From the NCBI GenBank assembly GCA_003165795.1, contig PMWW01000017.1, positions 1 through 34,031 of the forward strand: a stretch of 34,031 nucleotides of DNA, read 5' to 3'. The DNA is from Acidobacteriaceae bacterium (lineage in GTDB: Bacteria; Acidobacteriota; Terriglobia; Terriglobales; Acidobacteriaceae). Every line of letters starts with the position of its first letter. Positions within the stretch are counted from its first letter, which is position 1. The notes below the pieces were generated by a model, which was given only the letters and a program-made list of their open reading frames with translations, searched no databases and had not been told where the DNA came from. The translations under genes were made by a program, and so were the position numbers. This document shows, one piece after another, positions 15,538 to 22,853 of this stretch.

Positions 15538-15945
15538 TCAGATCCTTTCCGCCTTGCCCTGCTTGTTCCAGTCGAGTACGCCCTTTTTCCACACATACCA
15601 ATAACCGGCCAACACGATGCCGATGTAAATCAGCATCTCCCAAAACCAGAACATGCCCTGTCCAGTGGCCTTCAAATCGCGCTGCACCACCGCCCAGGGG
15701 TAGAGAAACACGGCTTCCACGTCGAACAGAATGAACAACATCGCCACTAGGTAGAATTTCACGGAGAAGCGCTGGCGGGCATTGCCGACCGGTTCCATGC
15801 CGCACTCGTAAGGCGACATTTTGGCGGGATTGTATTTGTGCTGGCCGATGAAGTAAGACAGCGCCACGATCGCGGTGGCAATGCCGCCGGCGAGCAGGAT
15901 GTGAATCAACAACGGAAGGTATCGATCGAAATAAAAGTCCGGCAT
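15538..15945 (-). CDS. nuoA: NADH-quinone oxidoreductase subunit A
   Basis: Small membrane subunit at the hinge between the arms of complex I; 135 residues with three TM helices. The start at 15945 (MPDFYFDRYLPLLIHILLAG) matches the family N-terminus; an in-frame ATG 15 codons upstream would add a Cys-rich non-family leader. The conserved loop YECGMEPVGNARQRFSVKFY and the following FDVEAVFLYPWAV (Asp/Glu pair) are clear. It is the first gene of the nuo operon in this window. Confidence 0.95.
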   Translation of the reverse strand: MPDFYFDRYLPLLIHILLAGGIATAIVALSYFIGQHKYNPAKMSPYECGMEPVGNARQRFSVKFYLVAMLFILFDVEAVFLYPWAVVQRDLKATGQGMFWFWEMLIYIGIVLAGYWYVWKKGVLDWNKQGKAERI

Positions 15946-16062
15946 GATTGCGCTGACACTCGGAAACACCGCACAACAAGGGGCAAACATTCGAGTTTAG
16001 TTTTGCGTAGCGGACATGTCAACCGAGTGCGAGGCGCGATTCACCGGCGTTTCATAAAGGAA

Positions 16063-16187
16063 GTTTCCAGTTTCCAGTTTCGAGTGACGGCGTTTGAGTC
16101 GAAGGCGGCGATGCGGGATTTGTTCTCCGTGTCGGAGTGTGATCAAGATTGGGGGATGCAACGCTGAAACTGGAAACTCGAAACTGC
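16063..16187. repeat. Inverted pair of heptad arrays upstream of nuoA (H7)
   Basis: GTTTCCA, GTTTCCA, GTTTCGA (16063-16083) and the nearly reverse-complementary GCTGAAA, CTGGAAA, CTCGAAA (16163-16183) face each other across about 80 bp. The right array continues with ctgctgt and reaches within one base of the thiS stop triplet at 16192-16194. The pair lies in the 246-bp gap between thiS and nuoA, where the nuo promoter might also be; I could not pick a convincing -35/-10 pair there. Confidence 0.72.
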
Positions 16188-16191
16188 TGTG

Positions 16192-16392
16192 TTATCCGCC
16201 TCCGACAAAATGCACGATTTCGAGCCGATCACCGTCTTTGAGGGTTATGTCGGCCCACTGTGAACGCGGCACGATCTGGCGATTGAGTTCGACGGCGACG
16301 CGGTCGCCCTGCATGCCGAGCTGTTCGACGAGCTGGGCCACAGACAAGGAACCGGCAAAGCTCTTTCCTTCGCCATTAATAAGCAAGTTCAT
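16192..16392 (-). CDS. thiS: Sulfur carrier protein ThiS
   Basis: A 66-residue ubiquitin-fold protein starting at the ATG at 16392 ([12 protein letters not shown]). It ends in VHFVGGG, giving the C-terminal Gly-Gly that is adenylated and thiocarboxylated to donate sulfur for the thiazole ring of thiamin. The middle [20 protein letters not shown] and [11 protein letters not shown] are typical ThiS/MoaD-like positions; the length and the VAVELN(R)xIVPRSQW segment favour ThiS over MoaD. No thiG, thiF or thiE lies in the window, and I saw no TPP riboswitch upstream, so its partners must be elsewhere. Confidence 0.88.
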   Translation of the reverse strand: MNLLINGEGKSFAGSLSVAQLVEQLGMQGDRVAVELNRQIVPRSQWADITLKDGDRLEIVHFVGGG

Positions 16393-16663
16393 GACAATAC
16401 TGTAATCGAGGGAGGGGAACAGCGGGCATTCGGCCGGCAATGCCTTGGTCGTCGGGGCGGCAACATTCGGTTCAGGACAGAATCATAGCCAAAAGCAGCT
16501 ATAACCAGTTCGATACCGTTCGGATGGATTGAAGGGTAATTTTTATGTAATATTGGGTTGAATCCGGGCGCGCCATCGCCGTCCATCCGTTTGCGATCAG
16601 ACATGCGGTCGCGGCTTTTCGTCGCACGTAACCTAGCATAAGACTTGTACGCCGGGTCCTTGC

Positions 16664-17725
16664 ATGACGTTCGCAGCCACTGACAAAGATCGGCAGTCTT
16701 ACGAGCTCAAGATTTTCCACGATGTTGCCAAAGCGCTTACATCGTCGCTTGATCTTGACACCATCTTGCAAACCATTTTGGAGAAGATGGCGGCTTACTT
16801 TAAGCCAGCCACCTGGTCCCTGCTGATGCTGGATGAGAGCAGCGAGGACCTGTACTACACGGTGGCGGTTGGCAAGGGGTGCGAGAGCGTTAATGCGCTG
16901 AAATTGAAGACCGGTGAAAGCCTGGCCCGCTGGGTGATTGATCACGGGCAGCCCCTGGTTATTCAGGACGTAAACCAGGACGAGCGGATCGACCCGGGCG
17001 GCAGCCAAGACGAGTTCTTTGCGACGCCGTGCTCGGTGGTGTGCATGCCGGTGCGGACTGGCGGCAAGGTGCTGGGCATCATGCAGCTGGTCAACATTGA
17101 CATGAAGGTCTACAACCCCAGCGAGATGCTATTGCAGGCGTTGGCCGACTATGCCGCCATTGCCATTGAGAATGCGCGCGCGGTCAATCGTATTCAGGAG
17201 TTGAGCATTACCGACGATTGCACCGGTCTGTACAATGCGCGTCATCTGTTTACGGTGCTGGCGGAGGAGCTACATCGCTCGGAGCGGTTTGGTTATGAGT
17301 TCAGCTTGCTGTTCCTCGATCTCGACCACTTCAAGAGCGTCAACGACGAGTACGGACACCTGATTGGCAGCAAGCTGCTGGGGCAGGTGGGACAGTCTCT
17401 GCGCGAGAACCTCCGCCTGGTTGATGCTGCTTTTCGTTATGGGGGCGATGAGTTCGCGATCCTGTTGCCGCAAACCGGGACGGACGCCGCTCTGCTAGTA
17501 GCACGCCGTCTTATGACCATGTTCCGTACCAAGGAGTGGCTTGCCGGCCAGGGATTCTCGCTACTGTTGCGGGCCAGCATAGGCATCGCCTGCTATCCGG
17601 CAGACGGCACCACGCCGCAGGACATGGTACATTGTGCCGACGAGTTGATGTACCAGGTAAAGCAGGGTGGACGCGACAACGTTGCGGTTACAGGACAGGG
17701 ACTAATGGGGCCGGGAGAAGAGTAG
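16664..17725 (+). CDS. GAF-domain diguanylate cyclase (GGDEF)
   Basis: A soluble 353-residue signalling enzyme that should make cyclic di-GMP from two GTP. Residues about 15-175 form a GAF sensor domain (LDLDTILQTILEKMAAYF, then WSLLMLDESS and MPVRTGGKVLGIMQLVN); the ligand is unknown. The GGDEF domain starts at about 180 with ITDDCTGLYNARHL, includes FLDLDHFKSVNDEYGH, and has an intact active-site GGDEF at 260-264. RLVD (251-254), five residues before GGDEF, is a canonical RxxD inhibitory site, so product feedback is expected. No TM segment or receiver domain is visible. It is monocistronic in appearance, divergent from thiS and convergent with the next gene. Confidence 0.93.
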   Translation: MTFAATDKDRQSYELKIFHDVAKALTSSLDLDTILQTILEKMAAYFKPATWSLLMLDESSEDLYYTVAVGKGCESVNALKLKTGESLARWVIDHGQPLVIQDVNQDERIDPGGSQDEFFATPCSVVCMPVRTGGKVLGIMQLVNIDMKVYNPSEMLLQALADYAAIAIENARAVNRIQELSITDDCTGLYNARHLFTVLAEELHRSERFGYEFSLLFLDLDHFKSVNDEYGHLIGSKLLGQVGQSLRENLRLVDAAFRYGGDEFAILLPQTGTDAALLVARRLMTMFRTKEWLAGQGFSLLLRASIGIACYPADGTTPQDMVHCADELMYQVKQGGRDNVAVTGQGLMGPGEE

Positions 17726-17829
17726 GAAGCGCCCGCCCCGCTAGTCTCCTGGACTTTTTGCGCTCCAGAAGCCATCGTCATTTTCTGCTGGGGCCCGTCG
17801 GCTGTCGGTTCAGCGCGGGCTGGCAACGG

Positions 17830-18762
17830 TTAATTGCTGGTTGTGGCCTTACTCACCGGCTGCCACGTGTTCGGATTGAGCGGAGCATTGGGATTGACGC
17901 CGAAATCCCAGACATAAAGATTCATCTCTTGGGGATCGAGCATCTCGACCACGGCGTATTCGCCGGCTGCGAGGTCCTGCTGGGGAACCAGTTTCACCCA
18001 CTCACCGGTCCCGATCTTGGTGACGTCGGCGGGAATAAAGATGTTCTGTTGGGTCACTTTGCCGCCGATGCTGACCTTCACGCCGCCTACGACCCGCCCA
18101 TCTTTCTTCACCTCGGCTCGAATCAGGCGAAATCGTTCACCCGGCGCGGTATCGTTCCGCTGCACCTCATCAATGTCGATATAGATGGTAGGGCGCGCCA
18201 CGTGCGATTGAATCTGCGCGTGCTCCCCCTTGATCTCAAACGCCTGCTTGTTGCTGGCCAGAGGGTTGATCGCCGATCGCAGTACGCTCTTCTTCTTGGA
18301 GTTCTTGTTCAGTTCGCTGCCGTTCTGCACGATCTCGGCCAGCTCGGGCTTGCCTTGAAACTGATCGAACAGAAACACCCCGCCGCTTCCAGGAAGTTTC
18401 AGGCCAGCTGCGATCTCGGGCGAGTTGGCTTCCTCTTTTTCGCGCTCCTCTTTTTCCTCCGGCGTCTCCACCAGCTTGGTTGCCAGCTTGCCGCTGCTGA
18501 GGGCGGCATTGTACTTGTTGGTAGCGTCCCAATCGACGAGCGACCCAGGGATGTCTTCCCACTCATAGCGTTCCGAGCTCAGATAGTGCACACGATCGCC
18601 TTGCATCTCGTACTTCACCACCGATTGAAACCCGCCATCTTTCAGGATGAGCCGCTCGGAGCGCTGCTGCGCCTGGGCCGGGATGGGATGTTGCAACAGC
18701 ACAACCACCGGGCCGACGACGAAGGCCACCGATAGAAGCGGATTAAGAAACCTACGTAGCAT
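17830..18762 (-). CDS. Secreted protein of unknown function
   Basis: I place the start at the ATG at 18762 because it opens a good signal peptide (MLRRFLNPLLSVAFVVGP, ending PAQA before QQ); the frame is open 19 codons further upstream. The 310-residue product is otherwise soluble. It has a Lys/Glu-rich segment (EEKEEREKEE) in the middle of the N-terminal third, a central DEVQRNDTAPGERFRLIRAE region, and a C-terminal domain with LAAGEYAVVEMLDPQEMN and VYVWDFG-like ending (YVWDFGVNPNAP). The pattern resembles uncharacterised periplasmic proteins common in Acidobacteriota. No catalytic motif was recognised. It is divergent from cydA. Confidence 0.75.
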   Translation of the reverse strand: MLRRFLNPLLSVAFVVGPVVVLLQHPIPAQAQQRSERLILKDGGFQSVVKYEMQGDRVHYLSSERYEWEDIPGSLVDWDATNKYNAALSSGKLATKLVETPEEKEEREKEEANSPEIAAGLKLPGSGGVFLFDQFQGKPELAEIVQNGSELNKNSKKKSVLRSAINPLASNKQAFEIKGEHAQIQSHVARPTIYIDIDEVQRNDTAPGERFRLIRAEVKKDGRVVGGVKVSIGGKVTQQNIFIPADVTKIGTGEWVKLVPQQDLAAGEYAVVEMLDPQEMNLYVWDFGVNPNAPLNPNTWQPVSKATTSN

Positions 18763-18844
18763 TATGACTAGTGTAGCTCTGAAGGCTTGGGAAATGGCGG
18801 GGCGAATACTGGACCACATCTGCAGAAGAGCTTAACAGCGCCAT

Positions 18845-18857
18845 GCCCAATTTGGGC
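18845..18857. promoter_or_regulatory. Short perfect palindrome between divergent genes
   Basis: GCCCAA-T-TTGGGC is a perfect 6-bp inverted repeat with a one-base centre in the divergent spacer between the secreted-protein gene and cydA. Its geometry fits a protein operator better than an RNA hairpin because the loop is too small. Role unknown. Confidence 0.3.
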
Positions 18858-18890
18858 AGCGCATTATTCAGAGTTTTCATTGCGGTTCTT

Positions 18891-18917
18891 TCACAACGCC
18901 CTGTGATAGCAGTCACC
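18891..18917. promoter_or_regulatory. CRP/FNR-superfamily operator-like site upstream of cydA
   Basis: TCACA-N6-TGTGA-N6-TCACC: three alternating half-sites repeat every 11 bp, one helical turn. The right pair, TGTGA-tagcag-TCACC (18902-18917), matches the CRP consensus TGTGA-N6-TCACA at nine of ten positions. It lies about 118 bp before the cydA ATG, in the only plausible promoter region for cydAB. CRP/FNR-type control of cytochrome bd in response to oxygen is well known in other bacteria; the actual protein here is unknown. Confidence 0.5.
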
Positions 18918-19034
18918 GCTTCTTGTGCGCCTCGTCGCTAACATTCTAGCCAATGCCCCTTTTCCAACCGTCGAGCCCGGCACTTCGCCGCGGAATCGTT
19001 CTGGGGATATTTTTTTCTCATCCGAGGTCCACGC

Positions 19035-20414
19035 ATGAATGGCGCACTCCTAGTCCACCGCTTGCAATTCGCGTTCACGGCGACCTATCACTACCTGTTT
19101 CCCCAGTTGACCATGGGACTGGCGCCGCTGATCGTCATTCTGAAGACCTTGGCGCTCAAGACCAAAGACGAGCGCTATGATGCGGCCGCCCGTTTTTGGG
19201 CCAAGATCTTCGGCATCAATTTTGTGATTGGTGTGGTCACCGGAATTCCGATGGAATTCCAGTTCGGCACCAACTGGTCGCACTTCTCCCGTTTCGCCGG
19301 AGGCGTGATCGGTCAGACGCTGGCCATGGAAGGTTGTTTCGCCTTCTTCCTGGAATCGACTTTTCTCGGACTTTTTCTCTACGGCGAGAAGCGCCTGAGC
19401 AAAGGGCTGCATTGGTTTTCGGCCTTGATGGTCTTTCTGGGATCGTGGATGTCGGGTTATTTCATCATTGCTACGGATGCTTGGATGCAGCATCCCGTGG
19501 GCTACGAACGCGTGGCCAATGGGTCGGTGCAGTTGAACAGTTTCTGGCAGTTGATCCTGAATCCGTGGGCGTGGTGGCAGTATGCGCACAACATGAGTGG
19601 CGCGGTCATCACTGGGACCTTTGTGATGGCGGCCGTGGGAGCGTTCTACCTGCTGAGCGAGAAACATGTCGAGCAGGGACGCATCTTCGTTCGCGTGGGC
19701 GTGATCGTTGGGCTGTTCGTTAGCTTGCTGCAGATTGTTCCTACGGGCGACGCCCAGGGCCGCATGCTGGCCCGCAATCAACCGGTGACGCTGGCCGCGA
19801 TGGAAGCTCTTTGGGATACCCAACCGGGCGCGCCGCTGGTCATCCTGGGGCAACCGGACATGGTTGCGCAAAAGATCGACAATCCGCTGGTCATTCCCAA
19901 GATGCTGAGTTTCCTCACCTGGCGGAGCTGGGGCGCGGAGGTCAAAGGCCTGAACGCCATTCCTAAGGAAGATTGGCCGGAGAACATCCCACTGCTTTAC
20001 TACACCTATCACATTATGGTGGGACTGGGGACGATCTTCATCGTGGTGAGCGCGATTGCCGTGTTCCTTTTGTGGCGCAGAAAGTTGTATCGCGCGCGTT
20101 GGATGTTGTGGATTCTGCTTCTGGCGTTTCCGTTCCCCTACATCGCCAACACGGCAGGGTGGATGACTGCTGAAACCGGCCGCCAGCCTTGGCTGGTATA
20201 CGGCCTGATGCGCACTGCGGACGGGTATTCCAAGATGGTGTCGGCGGCCAACGGCTGGTTCAGCTTCCTCGGTTTCCTCGGCATGTATACGGTGCTGTCG
20301 GTGCTGTTCCTCTTCCTGGTGCGACGCGAGATCGAGCAGGGCCCTGAGCCAGTCTTGCCGCCGTTACCCGTAATAGTCACAGCAGTTCCGAACCTTCCAG
20401 CGGGGGTGAGATAG
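19035..20414 (+). CDS. cydA: Cytochrome bd ubiquinol oxidase subunit I
   Basis: Catalytic subunit of the bd-type terminal oxidase, which oxidises quinol and reduces O2 to water with high affinity without pumping protons. 459 residues, shorter than E. coli CydA, indicating the short Q-loop form. Visible haem and quinol landmarks are TYHYLFPQLTMGLAPL (the N-terminal haem-ligand His), MEGCFAFFLESTFLGLF (conserved Glu pair), NMSGAVITGTFVMAAVGAFY preceded by the axial His, and ETGRQPWLVYGLMRT. The ATG is preceded by CCGAGG at a suitable distance. cydB follows after two bases. Confidence 0.95.
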   Translation: MNGALLVHRLQFAFTATYHYLFPQLTMGLAPLIVILKTLALKTKDERYDAAARFWAKIFGINFVIGVVTGIPMEFQFGTNWSHFSRFAGGVIGQTLAMEGCFAFFLESTFLGLFLYGEKRLSKGLHWFSALMVFLGSWMSGYFIIATDAWMQHPVGYERVANGSVQLNSFWQLILNPWAWWQYAHNMSGAVITGTFVMAAVGAFYLLSEKHVEQGRIFVRVGVIVGLFVSLLQIVPTGDAQGRMLARNQPVTLAAMEALWDTQPGAPLVILGQPDMVAQKIDNPLVIPKMLSFLTWRSWGAEVKGLNAIPKEDWPENIPLLYYTYHIMVGLGTIFIVVSAIAVFLLWRRKLYRARWMLWILLLAFPFPYIANTAGWMTAETGRQPWLVYGLMRTADGYSKMVSAANGWFSFLGFLGMYTVLSVLFLFLVRREIEQGPEPVLPPLPVIVTAVPNLPAGVR

Positions 20415-20416
20415 CC

Positions 20417-21466
20417 ATGTCAACGATTTGGTTCATGATCGTAGCGGTGATGGTTGCAGTTTACGTTCTGTTGGATGGCTTCGATCTCGGAGCTGGCGCA
20501 GTCCATCTGTTCATCGCCCGCAATGACGAAGAGCGGCGCACCGTGATTCGTGCTATCGGGCCAGTGTGGGATGGCAATGAAGTGTGGCTGCTGGCCGCAG
20601 GCGGCACGCTGTATTTCGCTTTCCCGCTGTTGTATGCCTCCAGCTTCAGCGGCTTCTATCTCCCGCTGATGATGGTGTTGTGGCTGCTGATGCTGCGTGC
20701 TATCGGCATCGAGTTCCGCCATCATATTCAGGAGCGAGTGTGGCAAGGCTTCTTCGACACCATCTTTGGGGTGTCCAGTATTCTGCTGGCTATTTTCTTT
20801 GGCGCGGCGCTGGGCAACGTAGTTCGCGGCGTTCCGCTAAATGCCGACGGCTACTTCTTCGAGCCGCTGTGGACAAACTGGCGTGTCGGCGCCCAGAACG
20901 GCATTCTCGACTGGTACACCGTGGTTTGTGGCGTGGTTGCGCTGGTGACGCTCGTGGTGCACGGCTCGCTGTACCTTGCCAATAAGACGGAAGGCCAACT
21001 GAACGTCCGCGCCCGCAAGGTGGCGTCGTGGTTGTGGCCCGTACAGGTGCTGCTCACCATCTTCAGCCTGATCGCGACCGTGTACGTGGTTCCTCACGTG
21101 CTCGACAATTACAGCAAGTGGCCCGTCGGATATCTTGTGCCCGCGCTGGTGATTGGCAGCTTGGTATATATGTACATCGCGCATTCGCGCAGAAATGACA
21201 AGGGCGCATTCCTGGCATCATGCGTTTACATCGTGGGGATGCTGGTGGGAGCCGCCTTTGCGCTCTATCCCAACGTCTTGCCGGCGAGCACCGGCGCACA
21301 GTTCAGTCTGACGATTTACAACACCGCCGCCGGCGCGCACGGCTTGAGCGTGGGCTTTGTCTGGTGGACCATTGGCATGGTTCTCGCGCTGGGGTACTTC
21401 GTCTTCGTCTATCGCATGTTCCGCGGCAAGGTGAAGCTGGAGGAAGGCAGCGAGCACGGCTACTAA
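20417..21466 (+). CDS. cydB: Cytochrome bd ubiquinol oxidase subunit II
   Basis: Second membrane subunit of the bd oxidase, 349 residues with eight or nine TM helices. The N-terminus MVAVYVLLDGFDLGAGAVHL with IGPVWDGNEVWLLAAGGTLY is diagnostic for CydB; LRAIGIEFRHH follows. It begins two bases after cydA and must form the heterodimer with it. No small CydX-type reading frame follows within the next 100 bases, and no cydDC assembly genes are in the window. Confidence 0.95.
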   Translation: MSTIWFMIVAVMVAVYVLLDGFDLGAGAVHLFIARNDEERRTVIRAIGPVWDGNEVWLLAAGGTLYFAFPLLYASSFSGFYLPLMMVLWLLMLRAIGIEFRHHIQERVWQGFFDTIFGVSSILLAIFFGAALGNVVRGVPLNADGYFFEPLWTNWRVGAQNGILDWYTVVCGVVALVTLVVHGSLYLANKTEGQLNVRARKVASWLWPVQVLLTIFSLIATVYVVPHVLDNYSKWPVGYLVPALVIGSLVYMYIAHSRRNDKGAFLASCVYIVGMLVGAAFALYPNVLPASTGAQFSLTIYNTAAGAHGLSVGFVWWTIGMVLALGYFVFVYRMFRGKVKLEEGSEHGY

Positions 21467-21710
21467 AGAAATAACCGCGGTATCGAATGGTTGTTGCGTG
21501 AGGAACGGACATGAACTCGCGTCATCATTGAATTGAGAAAGTATTAGAGACGGCCTTCGGTTTGCGAGAAAAACGGGACAAAGACTTGTACCCTCCGAGT
21601 GGTGCTCTCTTCTCGCGAATTAAGGTTCCGGCTTTAGGCTGGCGGTCTACGGATTTGGGACCGGAATATCAGAACTGCCGGATAGAGTACTTGGGGACAA
21701 GGTCCGATTT
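21467..21710. other. Intergenic stretch after cydB
   Basis: No gene is visible in these 244 bp. A spaced inverted repeat, GCGAGAA ... TTCTCGC, lies at about 21564-21618. A degenerate copy of the GGCTTTAG hairpin core (ccggctttaggctgg) lies at about 21629-21643. Neither has a clear function, and no T-run terminator was found. Confidence 0.4.
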
Positions 21711-22268
21711 ATGTTGCCCGGAGTATTGATACTCGCTTGCTGGGTTTTGCTCATCCTGTATTGGAATATCAGCGCCCGCTCGAGCAAGCCCGTAGCCGAG
21801 AGCCAAAGCTGGTCCGGCAGGTTGGCCCGGGTGCCAGTTTGGCTGGGCTACATTCTGCTGGTTGCGGCATGGGCGCATCCGTTTGGCCTGCGGGTGATAC
21901 CCAATACCGTTACCGCGGAGTATTCAGGGGTTGCGATTTGTGCAGCAGGCCTGTTTGCGGCCATCTGGTCACGAAAAACCCTAGGGAGCGATTGGAGCAG
22001 AGATGTCGAGTTGAAACAGGGGCACAAGCTTGTGGAACGGGGCCCGTATCGATTCGTGCGTCATCCAATTTACACGAGCCATCTGCTCATGGGGCTGGGA
22101 ACGGCCGTTGCGTCGGGTTTGCTGGTAGCCTTCGTGGGACTCTTGCTTTTCTTCATTGGCTTCTGGATCAAGCTGAGGCAGGAGGAAAATCTCCTGCTGA
22201 ATCACTTTCCGAACGAGTATCCCGCCTACAAGGCTCGGGTTAAGGCTCTTCTTCCATTCGTGTTTTAG
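21711..22268 (+). CDS. Isoprenylcysteine carboxyl methyltransferase-family membrane protein
   Basis: A 185-residue integral membrane protein with about four or five TM helices. The C-terminal half has the ICMT/PEMT family signature: LVERGPYRFVRHPIYTSHLL (SAM-binding region), then LRQEENLLLNHFPNEYPAYK before the terminal LLPF. In bacteria such proteins are predicted SAM-dependent methyltransferases of unknown, probably lipophilic, substrates; the exact reaction cannot be told from sequence. AAGG lies about 10 bases before the ATG. It stands alone between cydAB and a convergent small gene. Confidence 0.85.
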   Translation: MLPGVLILACWVLLILYWNISARSSKPVAESQSWSGRLARVPVWLGYILLVAAWAHPFGLRVIPNTVTAEYSGVAICAAGLFAAIWSRKTLGSDWSRDVELKQGHKLVERGPYRFVRHPIYTSHLLMGLGTAVASGLLVAFVGLLLFFIGFWIKLRQEENLLLNHFPNEYPAYKARVKALLPFVF

Positions 22269-22358
22269 GCTCCGGACAATCTGCCCCCGCTAATGCGGAG
22301 GACATGACTTAGGCGTCAAGCGGCGACACCGGGGTCAAGGCCATCACTCCCAGCTACT

Positions 22359-22601
22359 TTAATCATGTTCTGGAGGGTCTGCGCCCAGGCTTTCCAGGCA
22401 TTCTTTGGCGTGCTTGCACCATTGCGCACAAGACATGTCGTTGCGGGGATTGAGCATTTTCTTGTCGCAGGCTTTACAGAGCCGCCTAGGATCGTCCTTG
22501 AAGAACTCGATCAGCGCCCCGCAGTGCACACAGGTCACTTCGTAAATGTCATCGAGCTTCCAGTAACGCAAGTCCTGCCCCGGACAGTTGATTTCGGCCA
22601 T
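22359..22601 (-). CDS. Small Cys-rich zinc-ribbon-like protein
   Basis: An 80-residue protein from the ATG at 22601, chosen for the GGAGA nine bases upstream; the longer open frame to 22826 looks like non-coding leader. It begins MAEINCPGQDLRYWKLDDIY and has CVHCGALIEFF and RRLCKACDKKM, two CxxC pairs that should bind one zinc (rubredoxin-like ribbon). These are followed by CAQWCKHAKECL, a second Cys cluster. The family occurs in Acidobacteriota and anaerobes, in my memory beside HD-domain phosphohydrolases, but no such neighbour is here. Function unknown; redox sensing or a metal-binding adaptor are guesses. Confidence 0.78.
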   Translation of the reverse strand: MAEINCPGQDLRYWKLDDIYEVTCVHCGALIEFFKDDPRRLCKACDKKMLNPRNDMSCAQWCKHAKECLESLGADPPEHD

Positions 22602-22853
22602 GCTAGGTGCTCTCCTGTTTCTACGGTATCGAACTGCGGGAGAAAGACCGAGTCTTGGTGGTAAGAAACCGGCCATTCTCGCCCTTTTCCTCGCCGCTAC
22701 TATGAATCTGAACACGAGGCTGGGATAGGCGAAATGACTTATGTCACACAGGACAAGGTTATGGCGCACCGACGGCTGCGCCAGACGCGCTGGGCATCTG
22801 CGCCTGTTTCCAGGCGTCGAATCCACGGATGATGAAGATTATCAGGCAACGGC

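Noticed and set aside
16393-16663. TPP riboswitch or other conserved RNA upstream of thiS
   Set aside because: The conserved TPP-riboswitch words are absent, and no stable leader fold was recognised; no convincing promoter for the GGDEF gene was found here either.
17726-17829. Terminator after the GGDEF gene (AGTC-TCCTG-GACT-TTTTG)
   Set aside because: The stem is only four base pairs; too weak to call, although the T-run is suggestive.
17536-18735. Plus-strand open frame running from the GGDEF gene over the secreted-protein gene
   Set aside because: It crosses two genes with better coding evidence (an intact GGDEF motif on one side and a signal peptide on the other).
19050-20012. Minus-strand open frame opposite cydA
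   Set aside because: Shadow of CydA, whose haem-ligand and GRQPW motifs are clear.
22602-22826. N-terminal extension of the small Cys-rich protein
   Set aside because: The extension is Arg-rich and unlike the family; the internal ATG at 22601 has a good GGAGA ribosome site.
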